A DNA stretch of 64,000 bases from Neurospora tetraspora. Lineage: Eukaryota > Ascomycota > Sordariomycetes > Sordariales > Sordariaceae. The stretch's first letter is position 1; each line of letters begins with the position of its first letter. Below, in pieces: positions 46,597 to 60,833 of the stretch. The DNA lies in contig NW_026944386.1 in the NCBI RefSeq assembly GCF_033439725.1, positions 1,054,001 to 1,118,000 on the forward strand, written 5' to 3'. Position numbers and translations under genes: made by a program. The notes beneath the pieces were generated by a model. It ran no database searches and was not told where the DNA came from. It saw nothing but the letters and a program-made list of their open reading frames with translations.

Positions 46597-47793
46597 ATGC
46601 CTACGCGTAGCAGTATTCCGGCGACGCCGCGCATCATCTCGCCCAGCCCGACGCCTTCGGAGCGCGATGCGCTAGAGTACACGGGGCCCATGACTAGGGC
46701 CGCGAGGAGACGGCTTGCGACACCGTTACCTGTTAGTGAGGAGGGCAACGAGGAGGATGACGTGCCCGGTCGACGGAGAGCGCGTACAAGGAGCAGAAGT
46801 CCGGTAGAGACGCGCCCAACGGCCGGCAGGCGGACGTCCAAGAAGAGGACCACCAAGATTGCCGATGCGAACACGACTTCCACAGACTCGACAACAGCCG
46901 CGCCCAATGAAGACATGGCCGTGTCCGAGAAGCAAGCGAAGGAGGTATCGAACGGCCATCTGCTGCCACCACAACCGGCAGGCTATACAGGCTGGGGCTG
47001 GAAAGACATTAGTCGCAGTCCGAGCCCGCTTGGCCTGATCCCAATCCACAGGCACTGGAGGGCCTTTATACACAGGCACGAAGTTCCGAGGAAAGCGCTC
47101 CACGTGTCCATCGGCTTCTTCGTCGTATGGCTCTATCTATCGGGAACGCAGACACTGTCGGTGTGCCCTTACCTCATGGGTGCCCTAATACCCATCGCGG
47201 CGGTGGACGTTCTCCGGCACCACAACGCGTCCTTCAACCGGTTCTACGTTAAGGTATTGGGGGCGCTGATGCGTGAGAGCGAGTTTACGGGTTACAATGG
47301 CGTCATTTTCTACCTCCTCGGGGCCTGGATCGTCCTGGGCTTCTTCCCCAAGGACGTCGGTGTCGTGGGCACCCTGCTGCTCAGCTGGTGTGACACTGCG
47401 GCAAGCACCTTTGGACGGCTGTACGGCCGTTACACACCCCGTATTCGAAGCGGCAAGTCGCTTGCCGGGTCCTTGGCTGCATTCCTGGTCGGCGTGGGCA
47501 CCTCTGCCTTCTTCTGGGGCTGGCTGGTGCCTACCAAGGGTCCCATGCCCGGCGACGAGCTCTTCATGTTCACGGGCACCCTTCGCCTGCCCCAGCTCCT
47601 GTCGGAAGCGGTCGGGCTGACCCCGGCTCAGGCGACGATCTCGGGTGGCCTTGCTCTGGGCGTCATGAGCATCTGGTCTGGCTTTGTCGCTGCGGCGAGC
47701 GAGGTGGCTAACGTCTGCGGACTGGATGACAACCTCACGATCCCCGTCCTGAGCGGTCTCGGTATTTGGGGCTTCCTGAAGATTTTTGGCTAA
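46597..47793 (+). CDS. CTP-dependent diacylglycerol kinase (Dgk1-like)
   Basis: Intron-less, 398 residues from the first in-frame ATG (MPTRSSIPATPRI). Dgk1 uses CTP to phosphorylate diacylglycerol to phosphatidate at the ER and nuclear envelope, opposing the Pah1 phosphatase in lipid droplet and membrane control. Residues 1-150 are polar with a basic Arg/Ser stretch. From ~165 the family start HRHEVPRKALHVSIGFFVVWLY appears, then a series of ~6 membrane segments. SWCDTAASTFGRLYGRYTP and RSGKSLAGSLAAF are the conserved cytidylyltransferase/dolichol-kinase-type core. The final SGFVAAASEVANVCGLDDNLTIP is typical of the family. Assigned from memory of the yeast protein; SEC59-type dolichol kinase is less likely at this length. 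Confidence 0.85.
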   Translation: MPTRSSIPATPRIISPSPTPSERDALEYTGPMTRAARRRLATPLPVSEEGNEEDDVPGRRRARTRSRSPVETRPTAGRRTSKKRTTKIADANTTSTDSTTAAPNEDMAVSEKQAKEVSNGHLLPPQPAGYTGWGWKDISRSPSPLGLIPIHRHWRAFIHRHEVPRKALHVSIGFFVVWLYLSGTQTLSVCPYLMGALIPIAAVDVLRHHNASFNRFYVKVLGALMRESEFTGYNGVIFYLLGAWIVLGFFPKDVGVVGTLLLSWCDTAASTFGRLYGRYTPRIRSGKSLAGSLAAFLVGVGTSAFFWGWLVPTKGPMPGDELFMFTGTLRLPQLLSEAVGLTPAQATISGGLALGVMSIWSGFVAAASEVANVCGLDDNLTIPVLSGLGIWGFLKIFG

Positions 47794-48689
47794 ATGATGG
47801 ATGATTTGGCACGAGCTTGATTGACAATACCTGATACATCTACCTTGGCTTGACTGTGGTCAACGATGCATATCACCGGCGTTCTGGGGCGGCAAGGGGT
47901 TAAAAGGAGTCCGATTATTCAACGTTTGGATGGGCGGTTGATGTCGGTGGTATAACACTTTTGTAATGGATGGACTCTGCGGCGAGACTGGGCAAAGGCC
48001 CATAAGCCAGGTCTAGAGATGTACGCTCATACCCAGCTGCACCTGTATATCTCACCACTTTTTGTATATTTCTTATCAACCAAGACTGCAGCTATCCTCC
48101 AACGTCTCGTGTCGGGAGCATCCAGCCATCAATATTGTGAAGCTTTCAAGGGCCTATCCCCGTTCGTTCTGCATCTTTAAATAGGACTCGGAGAACATGT
48201 TGCTGATCCGATAATGAATTTTGCTGTCTTCAGGACCGGGATCACCCGGGGTCAGTCGGAATAATGTGGTCCAGGATGGTGGAACTGACAACCTCAAGGC
48301 CGGACGTTAAAGGGCCTGCCTCGGGCTGTTCGTCTGCCTGCATCTGTCACGCGGTGTCCGCACCTCGAAATGTCATGCATTGACTCAGCTCGGCTTGTCG
48401 AACATCAGGGTAGGCGGTGAGTCTCATTTCCTTTTCGCAGCCAGACGGTGGAAAGGCGGAAAGAACGGGCGGATGTCGTGAGATCCGGGGAAGGAGCGAG
48501 CCCGCGAAGCACGACAGCAAAGTGCAGGGGAGGGATGCATTTTGACAAGGATTGTCTCGCGCCTGCCGGTTTCACCTTTCTGCTGGTATCATTTTTCGAC
48601 TCTGATTTTTCTTGTCCTCCGTCAACGGAACTTGCCTTCTTCCAGCACCTCACCTCCTCTCATCGTGATCGACAAGTGGGAAGCTTTTG
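47794..48689. other. Dgk1-like 3' UTR and flank of the retroelement nest
   Basis: Normal composition, no supported gene. The left LTR target duplication CTTTG starts at 48,690. Confidence 0.45.
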
Positions 48690-48694
48690 CTTTG

Positions 48695-48877
48695 TGTTAG
48701 ATTAGACGGTGCAGAATTGATTGATTAAAAAGTGTATATAGCTAATTCGAGCGAATGCTCTAGAAGGTATAGGGGGTGTTGGGGTAGCCTAGATATGCCT
48801 AGAAATTAGGCTTAATTAAGTGGTTAGGAATCTAACCCTTAACGAGTTAGCTAGAATCCTTACCCTTGAATTTAATA
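48695..48877 (-). repeat. LTR of the outer Copia-like element, left copy
   Basis: Aligned base for base with the copy at 60,651-60,833 without length change; the visible differences are transitions. The outer end keeps the TG start. Confidence 0.92.
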
Positions 48878-49628
48878 TACCTCCTTACTTATAAACCTTT
48901 TAAAACGAGTAAAAGTAAAGCTATTTATAAAGTTTTTCTTTTAGTACTTCGCTTTCCCTAGCTAAATTATGAATATCTTCTAATATAGTATTACTAATTT
49001 CCTTCTCCTTCTCCTTCTCCTTACGGGCTAGCGTATTCGCTATCCCTATTAATTCCCAGAATCTCTTATATTCCTACTATCCTAAAACTTTAATTAATCC
49101 GTTAGTTAGCATTTTCTTCGTTTTTAAATACTTAACGTCGATCCTCCCTATTTAAATCTCCTACTTTAATTAATAATTATAAATATTAATATACTTTAAT
49201 TTAGTTATTAATTTAATTATTTTAACGGTTAATACCCAGATCGTCTAAATATTATTATAATTAATTATAGGTACCTTTATATTAAAAGGAATTTTCATTT
49301 CCTTATAAAGGCGTATAATAGCGATAGTTTCCTTTATTACGCTAGAGAAAAGGAGTAGTTCTACTTTAGTAATTAAAATTGAAATTGTCTTTTATTTAAT
49401 AATACCCTAATAGACTATATCCCCAAATAGTTTAATAGTAAAACTTTAAAAGCTCTTTTGATTAAGGGAATTATTAGCGTATAGTATATTAGAAATTATT
49501 TCCAATATTTTCGAATTATTATAATAAAGGGAAACTTTAGAGTAAAGTTTTAAATAATATAAGACTTTATTAATAGCATTATAATATTAAAGACCGGGAT
49601 TATAATTATAACAAACTAATTTATTAGC

Positions 49629-49830
49629 TGTAATAGGGAAAGTACGGTTAATATAAGTGCTGGTTGTATAGCTTAATTAAGGTTCTATAAAGAAGGAAAG
49701 TTCTGTCTGAGAGGCAGCTCTACCGGAGATGCGAGGTTTTGATAGGGGCTATACAAATATAGCTACGGCGCTTTATAATAGCTCTGGTCGATAACTAGAG
49801 CGCTATAGCCCGGGCCTTAGCCCTATAATA
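49629..49830 (-). repeat. LTR of the inner Gypsy-like element, left copy
   Basis: 202 bp, matching 55,999-56,200 in length and order. It includes the shared core GATGCGAGGTTT and the AGCTACGGCG block. Confidence 0.9.
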
Positions 49831-52800
49831 TTACCCCTCTCCTCCCTCCTCCTACCCCTCTATACGTTTACTCCTTCTATTTCGACCGACGAAGGTAGTA
49901 AATAATAAGTAATAGCGTACGTATATACGCACTTTTAGAATTATATATAAAAACCCTTCCCCCGACTTTTTTTCCCTTTTTCTCTCTTTTCTTCCTTTCT
50001 TTCTAACCGTTGTTCAAACTATTAAAGTAAGTATTACTATTCCTTAATTAATTCTTCGCTTACTCTTTTTAATTAAAGTAAATATTTTGTTTAATTTCGT
50101 CTGAATTATCCCCGTCTTCATTTTAACTATTTAAAAGCGAGGCTTCGTTTTCGCCGTTATTATATAATTCCTAATCCCCTTCCTAGGAAGCCACCGCCCG
50201 TTATAAACGTATTAAGAACCCCGTCGCTACCCTTAAGAAGCCTAAATTTATTAAATTTAAATATTTATTAGTAAATTTTCCTTATTATTCTTTATTTAAG
50301 AAATCGTTATTAACCTTATTTATTCTTTAAGTAGATTGTAACCTCTTCGAAATCCTATATATTTCGTACTTGAACGTCCCGTACAAATACTATATTAAAC
50401 CCGGAAATTGGGCGTATATAGTCTACTATAATAATAGTAAATAGTATAACCGGGCTTCGTCCTTAACCTAGAAATTCGTTATAATCTAGGAGGCGGCGAC
50501 TTCCAGTAAGGAGAAGACAAAGGCCTTTGGGTACGTTTATAGAATTATAATTATTTAACGTTACATTACCGAATTATATAAAGATGGCGCTATTTCTTTA
50601 TAAATTTCTTTTATTTTATTTACTTTAATAAAAATAAATTTTAATTAATTAAAACTTTTAAATAGGAATATAATTATTTCTTTTTAGCCTTTAATAATAT
50701 TACCGCCGTTCCCCCGACTTTTACCGCTCCTATTACCCTGGCCGCTCCCCCGACCCTTGCCCTCCTTTTTAAAGAGTTTATTATAATAAAATTAGTAGCT
50801 TGTTTTAAATTGTTTAAAAAACGATTGGAGGCTATAGAGATTAGGAATAATTAGAAGCGTAAAATACCGAAGAAAAATTAAAGAAATTTAAAATCGATAT
50901 TTATTACCTTCTTTTTTTCTTCCTTTATTACCATTTCTATTACTTCGTATATTCCGTACTAAAATATTTAATTAATTTATTATTAATATCGGTTAAGCTA
51001 TATTTTATTTTGAAATAGTTTAAGGCTATTATATTAGCGAATTTTTCTAGCAACTCCTAAGATTATTATACCTAATTAATTTAATTAATTAAAATTATTT
51101 TACGACTTTTTTTAGTCGTATAATAAAGGATTTTATTTACGAAGTATTCTTTTTCTTTATTTATTATAATAGTTAGCGGTTGAGAGTTAGTAATAATTTA
51201 GCCCAGTAGAGGGTTATTACGAACCTTCTTAAGTAAATTTATATAAAATTTATTAAAAATTCTTGAAGAGAAGTTAGAAAATTCTATTACAAAAAGGTTA
51301 AAAATTCTAAATATTATATATTTTGCGTAAATTTAATCGAACTTTTTCTTAAGGCGCAGTATAATAAAATTTTTAAAATTTAATTAAATTTTATCCTTTA
51401 TTTTAAAGATTTTAATTAATTACCTCTTATAGTTAGCGAAATACTCTTACTTTATATAGAGATTACTATAGTTACTTAATATAGATTTGTAATTTATTGT
51501 AGTATTGCAATAAAGTGCTTGATTCTTGCTTATAGGTTCTTAAAATTTGCTTTTATTAGGAGAATTATTAGGGTTATTAGGGATTGCGGATAATAATTAT
51601 AAGTAATAAAGAATATAAATATACTAACAGAAATATTAATTCGGTTATTAATTATTAATTATATTATTAGATATTAATAATCCTAATTATTTTGGGCGTA
51701 ATTTACAAAAACTTTTAAGAAGGCCTATATTTTTTAGTTTATTCTTTTAGGGTTGTTATCGGTTTAGGGGTAAAAAGCAGTATTTAAAAGTTAATCGATG
51801 TTTAATAAATTATAGAGATACTTCTAAAATCGGTTGGTCTAATTAATACTTTTATTATTAATAATAGATTGCGGCTACTTATGATATTGTATAAAGTATT
51901 TAAAGAAAGCTTCTGCTATTACTTTTGCTTCTATAGAGGGTATTGGTTCTGGAATTACCGATTTATTAAATTTATTTTTAATTGTAAGGAGGTTTATATA
52001 GCCTCTTATAGGGGGGAGATTAGTAATAAAGTCTATTTAAATATTTTCAAAAAATTAATTTAGGATAGAAAGAGGTTTTAATAGCTTTTTTTCTAATTTT
52101 TTTAATATTTTACTTTACTATAAATATTGTAATTAATTAAGAACCGACGGATATAAATATTTATTAGCGGCTAATAGAAGTTTTTATTTATAGTATAAAT
52201 AATACTTTTTTTCTGGGGTATTTAAGAATTTTTGAGTCGTATATTTTTTAGATAATACGGGTGCAGAGAATATTCTTTTTAGCGTTTTTTAGGGATATAT
52301 ATAAGGCTATAGCCTTAGTAATAGCGGAGGCTCTTGGAATTTAAATACGGTTTTTATAGTATAATTTACTTAGCCCATTCATAGTATATTTATTAAATTG
52401 AACCTTTAGGTTTTATATAGAAATTAAGAGGGTTTTATTTTTATTAATAACGGTTTAGCAGATAATTTAATAGATTTTATTTTTTAAGAGACCTTTTCGA
52501 AGAGTTGTTGTAAATCTGGACTTTTAAATACTTTTACGCCTTCCCTTATTGTAATAGAGGAAGCGATTATACGAATATAATTTTTAAGAGCGGATTAGGG
52601 AATTAATTATATTTTTTTTAATTTTTGCGTCTTCTTTGTTAGGGCGGTTTTAGTCCTGACGGAATAAAGTATTAGGAATTACGGCAAATTTCTTTAGGCG
52701 GTAGAGGATTTTGAAATTGAATTGTAAGAGAAATTTAATTTATTACGCTTGCTATTTAGAGAGTTTTTATTTCTCTATAAAGTATTCGAAATTATAATAA

Positions 52801-55800
52801 TTAGTAACAATAACGAATTTCTTATAGTTTTTAAATTCCGTAGACTATTTTTTTATATATTTAATAATTACGAATATTTCTTTATTATAGATAGGGTAAT
52901 TATATTTAGTAGGGGTGAACTTTTAGGAATAGGAAGTAATTATTATCTTTTATTATTATTCTCTTAGGTAAGGATATTACCGAAATTATATTTATTATAA
53001 TTTACTTTTAAAAAAGTAAGTAGATTAGGATCCTATTAGGTAAGAATGGGGGCTTTAGTAAATAATTCCTTGAATTGTTTAAAAATTATATTCTATTGTT
53101 CAGTTTATTTAAAGGGGACCCTTTTACCTATAAGGGCTATTAACGGTCCTATAACCGAAGAGAAATTCTTAACAAATATCCGGTAATAGTTAGTAAATTT
53201 AAGGAAGCTTTATACCCCTTTTTAAAACGTAGGTACCTCTTATTCGATAATTACTTTAATTTTTTTAAGTCCGTTTGAATATTAATATTTGTAATAATAA
53301 TGAAATTTAAATATTTAACACTCTTTATTACGAATTTATATTTTTTAAAATTTAAATAGAACCTAGCGATAATTATACGTTTAATAATTTTATATACTTT
53401 AATTAAATAATTTACTTTAGAGCCTAACGAGAAAATTAGTATATTATCTATATATATTGAAGTAAAGTTATCAAGGTAATTCTTTAGAATATTATTAATG
53501 TATTATTAAAATATTGCTAATGTTTTTAATAGTCCGAAAGGTATAATTAATTATTTAAATAATTTATATCAAATTCGAAATACTATTTTCGCTTCCTTTT
53601 CTTCGGTTATACGGATTTTATAAAATATTTATACGATATTTATTTTAGTAAACTATTTCGCTTTAGTAATAACTTTAAATATTTTTTTAATTAAGAGTAA
53701 TAGGTATTAATTTACTTTAGTAATAATATTAAGAATTTTATAGCTATAATAAAACCGAAGACTTACTCTTAGTTTCCTAATAAAGAGAATTAGTATAGCG
53801 GTAGTTAAGTTACTAATACGGATAAAACCTTTATTAAAAAGATTTTTAAGGTTTCTTTTTTAGTATTAAAAGTTCTTTTTATAATACATTATAAAAATAA
53901 TTATAAAGGACAGGCAATTCCTTACCGTTTTCGTCTTCTTTAAATTCGATTTTGTAGTTAATGCTTGGGCGGTTAGGATTGATTTTATTAATTACTTTTT
54001 ACTTTTAAACGAATAGGTAATAATATATTTTTATAGGGATTATTTTTCATAATTCCTTATTTATTATATTAATTTTGGGTTTAAAGGCCTTTTTGATATT
54101 TTATAAGTTTACTACGAATATTATTAATTCCGCAGCTTACTAGCTACTTTTCTTCCTAATCCTATTTATTATAGCTACGAACGTAGTCATTAAATAGTAT
54201 ATTGTTTTTTTAAATTCTTTAGCCTTTAGGGAGAAATTCTTCGGGAAATATCCTAAGTATAGGATTTCGTAATCGGTTATTCTATATTAGAATTTGTATT
54301 TATAAGGGATAGAATAGGCCTTTATAGCGGTTAATTATAATTTCTTTAGAATAATAGGGAATTTTAATTTAGGGAATACGTAAGTGTAGATAATAGATTT
54401 ATATTTAAAGATATTTACCTTAAAATAAATAATATCTTTAATTTCCGCCCCTTCTATTTTTATTGAAGCTCCTTGTATTTATGTTTTAGGTATAGGTATA
54501 ATAGGAAGTTTTTAATTTTTTAATAATATTTTTACTAATTACAATATAATATTAGTAATTTTTATCGACGAAGGTATAAAAACGATTTTTATTATTAATA
54601 GCAATAAATATTTCAATAATATCTATTTTTATAGGTCTTAAGAAGTTTTTAACTCCTACTTCCTTACTTAGTACTTTAGAATATTCCTTTATTCGATTTT
54701 ATAAGGGAGCTACTCTTTTTCCGATTTTTTAAAGGAAGAATATTTATTATTATTTTTTAATACGGGTTCTATTTTAAGCTTAATTTTAATAAATTTAATA
54801 CTTATAGCGGGACGTTATGTTAATTGATATATATAGTTACCGATTATATATCCGTTAGTTCCGTAACGGAAATAGAAATTTAAAGTACAATATTTATTTC
54901 TTTCGTCCTAAGAGATTTATTTAATATATTTAGTATTCTTATTATTAGGGTTGCCTTAATTTCAGTATAGCCTATTATAATATTACTATTTATATTTTTG
55001 GGGTGTTTAGGAGTAGGGGTAGGGTTGCGCCAGGAAAGGGAATTTTAGTAATAATTATTATATTTTTTATTATTACCCCCAATATTACGGAATATTTTAT
55101 TAGTTTTAAACTTTTGCGTAATATTTTTTAACTATTCAATATAGAGGTTATAGGTTTCAGGTATACGGATTATAATTAATTAATTATAGAGAGCGTTAGA
55201 TATGGAGGTTTTTAATTAGGTTAATTTAGAATTATTTTCCTAAATAAAGCTTCTAATTTTTGTAAAGTTCTCTTCGAACGTAGGGAATTAATTCGATAAG
55301 GATTAGTTCTCTCTCTATTATATAGTACGTAAGTAGGTTAGGGTTAATCTTTTTTCGTTTTTATTACCGAAGATTAATTTAAAGTAATTAAAGAAATCCT
55401 TAGGTTTATAAGTATTATTAATACTACTATAGTATTAGAAGGCTTCTATTTTAATTATTTTATTAGCCGGGAGGGTATTTAATAATATTAACTAGCCCGA
55501 TTTATTGTTAGTAATAGTTCCCGCTGACTTTTCTTTTTCGTATATAAGGTATAGTCAGGTAATATAGAAATTAAATATAAAAAGGATTCCGTCTTATTTC
55601 GGTTAGCGGATATTCTTATATTTAGAATTATAGTAGGAAATAGCTTCTTATATAATTTTAATTATAATATTTAGGGTAGTAATAATTATTATAGTAATTA
55701 TATTAACGTTGAAAGGGTTTTATTAATTTTAAATAGTAAATTATATATTAAATACTATTTTTATTATTTGGGCGAATACATTATTAATAAATAATATTCT

Positions 55801-55998
55801 AATGAAGTCTTCCTTCTCTTATACGAGGCGTGCGGCTTTTCTCTTCGTAACTTTTTTTTATTTTGCGGCTGCGGCGGTTATAGCAGCGGAAAATTCTATA
55901 AGAATTCTAGCTATAGCTATTTGGGTGGGTAGGCCCTATTACTACTATTGTAGCGGCTATTTATTTTATTCTATTGGGTCTATTATGATAGAACCTAA

Positions 55999-56200
55999 TA
56001 TAATGAGGATAGTATAGTTAATATAGGTATTAGTCGTATAGTTTAATTGAGGTTCTATAAAGAAGGAAAGTTCTATTTGAGAAGCGGTTCTACCGGAGAT
56101 GCGAGGTTTAAATAGGGGCTATATAAATATAGCTACGGCGTCTCATAATAGCTCTAGTCGATGACTAGAGCGTTACAGCCCAGGCCTAAGCCCTATAGTA
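55999..56200 (-). repeat. LTR of the inner Gypsy-like element, right copy
   Basis: 202 bp partner of the left LTR. Its right edge abuts the TTAGC duplication. Confidence 0.9.
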
Positions 56201-59200
56201 TTAGCGGCAAAAGCGATATTTAGCTGGGTAATAATAATAGCGTATATAATAAAACTGATAACGACCTAGTATTTTTAATTTTTATCGAAAGTAACTACGC
56301 TATCGAAAGGTAGGAATTCTTTATTATTTATCGATATAAAGGCGAAGGTATAAGGATTTTTAATTAGTTTAATAATCTTATAGATATATTCCTATTAAAT
56401 TAATTAAATTGGGCCTTTCTCCCGGTTTCGAATAATTTCGATACCTAAAAATTATTAAAAATTATTACTTCCAATAAATTTATACTTCTCTTCTAACGTC
56501 TTAATAATTAAAATAATTTTATTGTACTATAATTTATTAAGAGTAAATATAATATCGTCGACGTAATAGAAGATTAGGATTTTATCGCGCTTAAAAATAT
56601 ATAAATCTTTGAATAATAATTTAAACCTAAAATTTTCGAAAGTACTATTAAATTCTCTCTACTATAGTAAGGGAATATATCAGAGCTGGTAAAAGGCCTT
56701 AAAAAATCTAAAAATAATACTGTACTTACAATACCTAAGCGGTATACGTATATAAATTTCTTTATCGAAATAAGTATTAATAAAGGTATTAACTACGTTG
56801 TATTAAATAAATTCGAAATTAAATAGAATAATTTAAGTAATAATAAATCGAAATAACCAACTAGCGAGAATAGCAGTATATATTTCCTTACTATAATTAT
56901 ATTATTAATCGCCTCTAACGACGAAGCGAACTTTAAGCTTTTAGAATCGACCGTACTTATTAAATTTATATACGTGTACTTATATACAATCGAGGATTTA
57001 ACAACCTTTAATATAAGGGGCGTCCTTATTAATTTCGACCTATAACTTTATTTCTTTATAACTATTAAAATATATTTCCTTTACTTATTTAAAGAAATTA
57101 CCAAGGTTATAATATTCGAAATCGCAATAAATTTTTAATATTAGAATGAAATTTTATTATTTAATAAAATCCAACCTACTACCCTTTATAATTAAATAAT
57201 TAATCTCGACCTTAATAATAGTCTTACCCTACCGCTATCCTACTAATTAAAGGAGTCTCCTAACGTTAAAGGTAGCTTCCTATAATTCAAACGTCGGGAA
57301 GGATATAAACTCTAGTAAATCTATAATTAGACCGGCAATAAGAGCAGTAGGCGGCGAGGCAAATAAAAATAAGTATATAAATACAAAGTCGATAAATATT
57401 TTATTTTAAAAGGTAGGCTCTAATACTTTTATAATTATTAGTTCAATCTTACCGCTATCTTCTTAAAGCTCGTTATCGAAAAATAATAAAGGGAGTAAAA
57501 TAATACTATTATCTTCTATATTTTAGCTAATAATAAAAAGTTCGAAGTATCACGTAAAAGGATAAAGTAATTAATCGATTCGGTTAAGGAAATTAGTAAT
57601 TTTATTAATAATTAATTTCTCTACGGTCGTATAGTCTTTTAATTTCCCTAAATAGAACGAATTTTCGTTAAATAATATATTATAAGTATAAACGATACAA
57701 CTCATCTAAAAATTCCAAATTTAATAAATAAAGGAAGCAAAATAACCAATAAAAAATCTAATCTATACTTTTAATTAAAGCTTCTTAAATCTCTACTCCT
57801 TCTTTTAAACAATAATTATTATCGTATAGACATTATATCTATAAACATAAAAATAATGAAAATTAAATTTATAAGGCTCGGTTTATACCCCCTTACAATA
57901 GGCGACAAAAGTATAGAATCGTTCGTATAGTAATTTCTAATTATAGAAGTACTTAAACGATCGGTTACTAAAATAAATTACAGTTAAAATAATTTCAAAT
58001 TAGAAGTTATAAGGGAAGTTCGCGCTCTTAATTATTATACGCAACTTTTTTTTAATTATACCCCCTAAATATTTAGTACCGCCGTTTTAAATTTAAATAT
58101 CAAATAGTAAAGGCTCGAAAATAATAAAGCGGATAGCAAATTAATTTCTAACGTATTAATTATTAAATTCGTTATCGCATTTAATATATTTAATTTTAAC
58201 GTTATACTAATAATAAATTATATCGACAATACCGAATAAACTTCGAACGATCGTAACTATTTACCGGTCGGCTATATAAATATTCTAAACGAAATTAATC
58301 TAATAATATATAATAAATACTATTAATTTATAACAGCCTCTTCTTTCTTTAAAATCGAAGATATTAATAATAAAACGCTCGCCGGGCTTAAATCCTTAGT
58401 TACGTAATTTTTATATAACGTTTTATTTAAATTTCGAAATACTATACGTATTATATTAATAAATAATAGAACCTTTAAATTTAATACCCTTAACGTTATA
58501 AAAATATTTAAAGACTTAAAAACCCGGGTAATTAAATCTCCCGTACTATAAATTCACTAATATTTTATAAGTGCGTTGGCTAATATAAGAATTAAAACAA
58601 TTTCGTTAGGTAAAGAAGGTAGCGCGATTAAAGGAGAAAGGATGGTATTCGAAAACCGTTCAATAATAAATATTTTGAAAATAATAAAAAATAGAGCTAT
58701 TTAATCAACGAAGGCAATTATTAAATAATTTATAATCCTAATAAAAACTTTATTTATAAAATAATTAAAGAAATATAAAGTTTATAGTAAAATTAGGGTA
58801 GAAGGCTACTTCCTTCAACTTCAATCGAAGAAGTCCTTTCTATCTTTAAATTTCTACGTTAACAATTTTAAAACCCTTAATAGGTATTTAAAAATTACCA
58901 GCCTAAACGTAATCCTTTAAAGACGCTACTCGAAACGAAAAAAAAACGAATAATTTCGTTAAAAATATAAAAGGAAGTACTAAAATCGAAAATATTAAAA
59001 TTTTTAAGAAGGTAAAATTCCCCTTTATTACCTATATTAAAAGTACTTTATTTAATAAAAAATATTAAATTGTAGGTATCGATTTTTCATCTCCTTTATT
59101 ATTTAGAGGCGGTAATAATATTATACGTAGAAATAATAAAACGGTCCCGTATTTAATTTTTAACTTTCTCGACCTTCTTACGAATTTCTAAATACTTTTT

Positions 59201-60650
59201 GAAATTTTCGTTAATAAATTTTTAAATTAAAGGAGCAGGCTTCTACTTTAGGTTATCTTTAATTTTAAATACTAAACATTAATAATATATTATTAAATAA
59301 AGTCTTTATGCCTAAATTTTATATTATAATAAAGAATTCACTCTCTTTTTCGGCTATAGAAAATTTCTAATATTTTTATCCGCTCCGCGTTTCTTCTTTA
59401 TATTTACTTTCTATTTCTTTTTATAATTAAAATTAAAAGCGTCCTCCTTATCCAATACAAATTTTGACGAACTAAAATAATTAGTAACTTAAGCGCCGTA
59501 CATAATAACCTTCTTATTAAATCTAACTACAACGATAATATATTTCCGAATACCGACCTTTTTAAAATTAACGGATACGTCCTTATAATTTAAAACTTTA
59601 TTTTCAAATTCGGTATTAAACTTCTATAAATTTACTACCCAAATAAATTTATATAGCCAGATTATATCGACGAAATTGGTAAATTACGAAGTGGGGATAG
59701 AATAATCGCTAATTTTAAAACGTTTTCAAATAATTATAAAAATCTCCTATTCGGATAATTATTATTCAAAATCTTTAATAACCTTCTTCTAAGTCTCGTT
59801 AATAAAAGTTTAATAATTATAATAAATTTTAATCATTTAATTAATAGGACGGTAATTAATTTAACCCTTAATTTCTCTAAATTAATCTTTAAAGAATTAA
59901 TCTTATTCGAACGAAGAATTAATATAATAAGCGGCAATATAAATATTTATTTAATTACGGATTCGGGTATTAGCGTTATTAAAATCCTTCTAATATTTAT
60001 AGCGGGTATTATACGTATTATTAAATTAATTATATACTACCTTCCTAGCAATTATTAAACCGACGGTAGGATTAATAATTATATCCTCTAGAATATCCTA
60101 TTTAATATAATATTTATCTTCCTCTTCCTCTTTATTTTCTTCTTCCTCTACTTCTTTATCGTTAACACTTTTAACAGCTTCTTACTAAATTTAAATAATA
60201 ATAATAATTTCAATAATAATATTAATATTCGTATTATTAATATTGGTAATAATAATAATAGTAATTATCGTAATAATAATTATAACCTTCTTAATTCGGA
60301 TTCTATAATTAAATTTAACGAACTCTTTCTTTACCGCCAAAAGGCGGTCCTTAGCCTACTTCGTAAGGAAAAAGTCTTTCGGCTTAAAGGGTAAAACTTA
60401 ATAAATTATAAGTCCTCCCTTAAGTAACCAATTACCAAACTTTTAATTACTATTAACGAATCTCTTAAGAGCTTTATACTAGCTAGGCCAATCGTTAGGC
60501 GACTTAAGGATAACTATAACAATCTTATCAGTAGATTCTTTTAATAAAGATATAGTTATTTAAAAGTAAGTTAGCGGTTGAGCTTTTCATAGGGATATTG
60601 CTTATTATCGTAGCGCGATTGAACGTAAATACGCAAATCAAACTATTAAT

Positions 60651-60833
60651 TATCAAATTAAACGGTACAGAATTAATTAATTAAAGAGTATATATAGCTA
60701 ATTCGAGCGAGCGCTCTAGAAGGTATAGGGAGTGCTAGGGTAGCCCAGATATGCCCAGGAATTAGGCTTAATCAGGTGGCTAGGAATCTAACCCTCAACG
60801 AATTAGCCAGAATCCCCACCCTTGAATCTGACA
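60651..60833 (-). repeat. LTR of the outer Copia-like element, right copy
   Basis: 183 bp partner of 48,695-48,877. The outer half, from about 60,740, looks much less mutated than the rest of the nest and ends in TGACA followed by the target duplication. Confidence 0.92.

Larger units (their letters stand above)
49629..56200 (-). mobile_element. Fossil Ty3/Gypsy-like LTR element nested in the Copia-like element
   Basis: A 6,572 bp unit with 202 bp LTRs, flanked by the 5 bp target duplication TTAGC (49624-49628 and 56201-56205). Reverse transcriptase relics resembling Ty3/Gypsy RT lie on the minus strand at about 53,250-53,700. It inserted in the 3' part of the outer element, between RT and the 3' LTR, so it is younger than that element. 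It is broken many times over and not functional; the sequence is extremely A+T-rich. Confidence 0.88.
48695..60833 (-). mobile_element. Fossil Ty1/Copia-like LTR element, interrupted by a nested element
   Basis: The element spans 12,139 bp including the insertion and about 5.6 kb without it. Both 183 bp LTRs are present, with target duplication CTTTG at 48690-48694 and 60834-60838. On the minus strand near 56,550-56,900 reverse transcriptase is recognisable, with a YVDD motif as in Copia RT. A Glu-rich coding relic near 60,110-60,160 would fit the gag end. The order gag then RT from the right LTR matches Ty1/Copia. It is broken many times over throughout and is not functional. RIP-like mutation prevents dating by simple LTR divergence. 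Confidence 0.88.
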
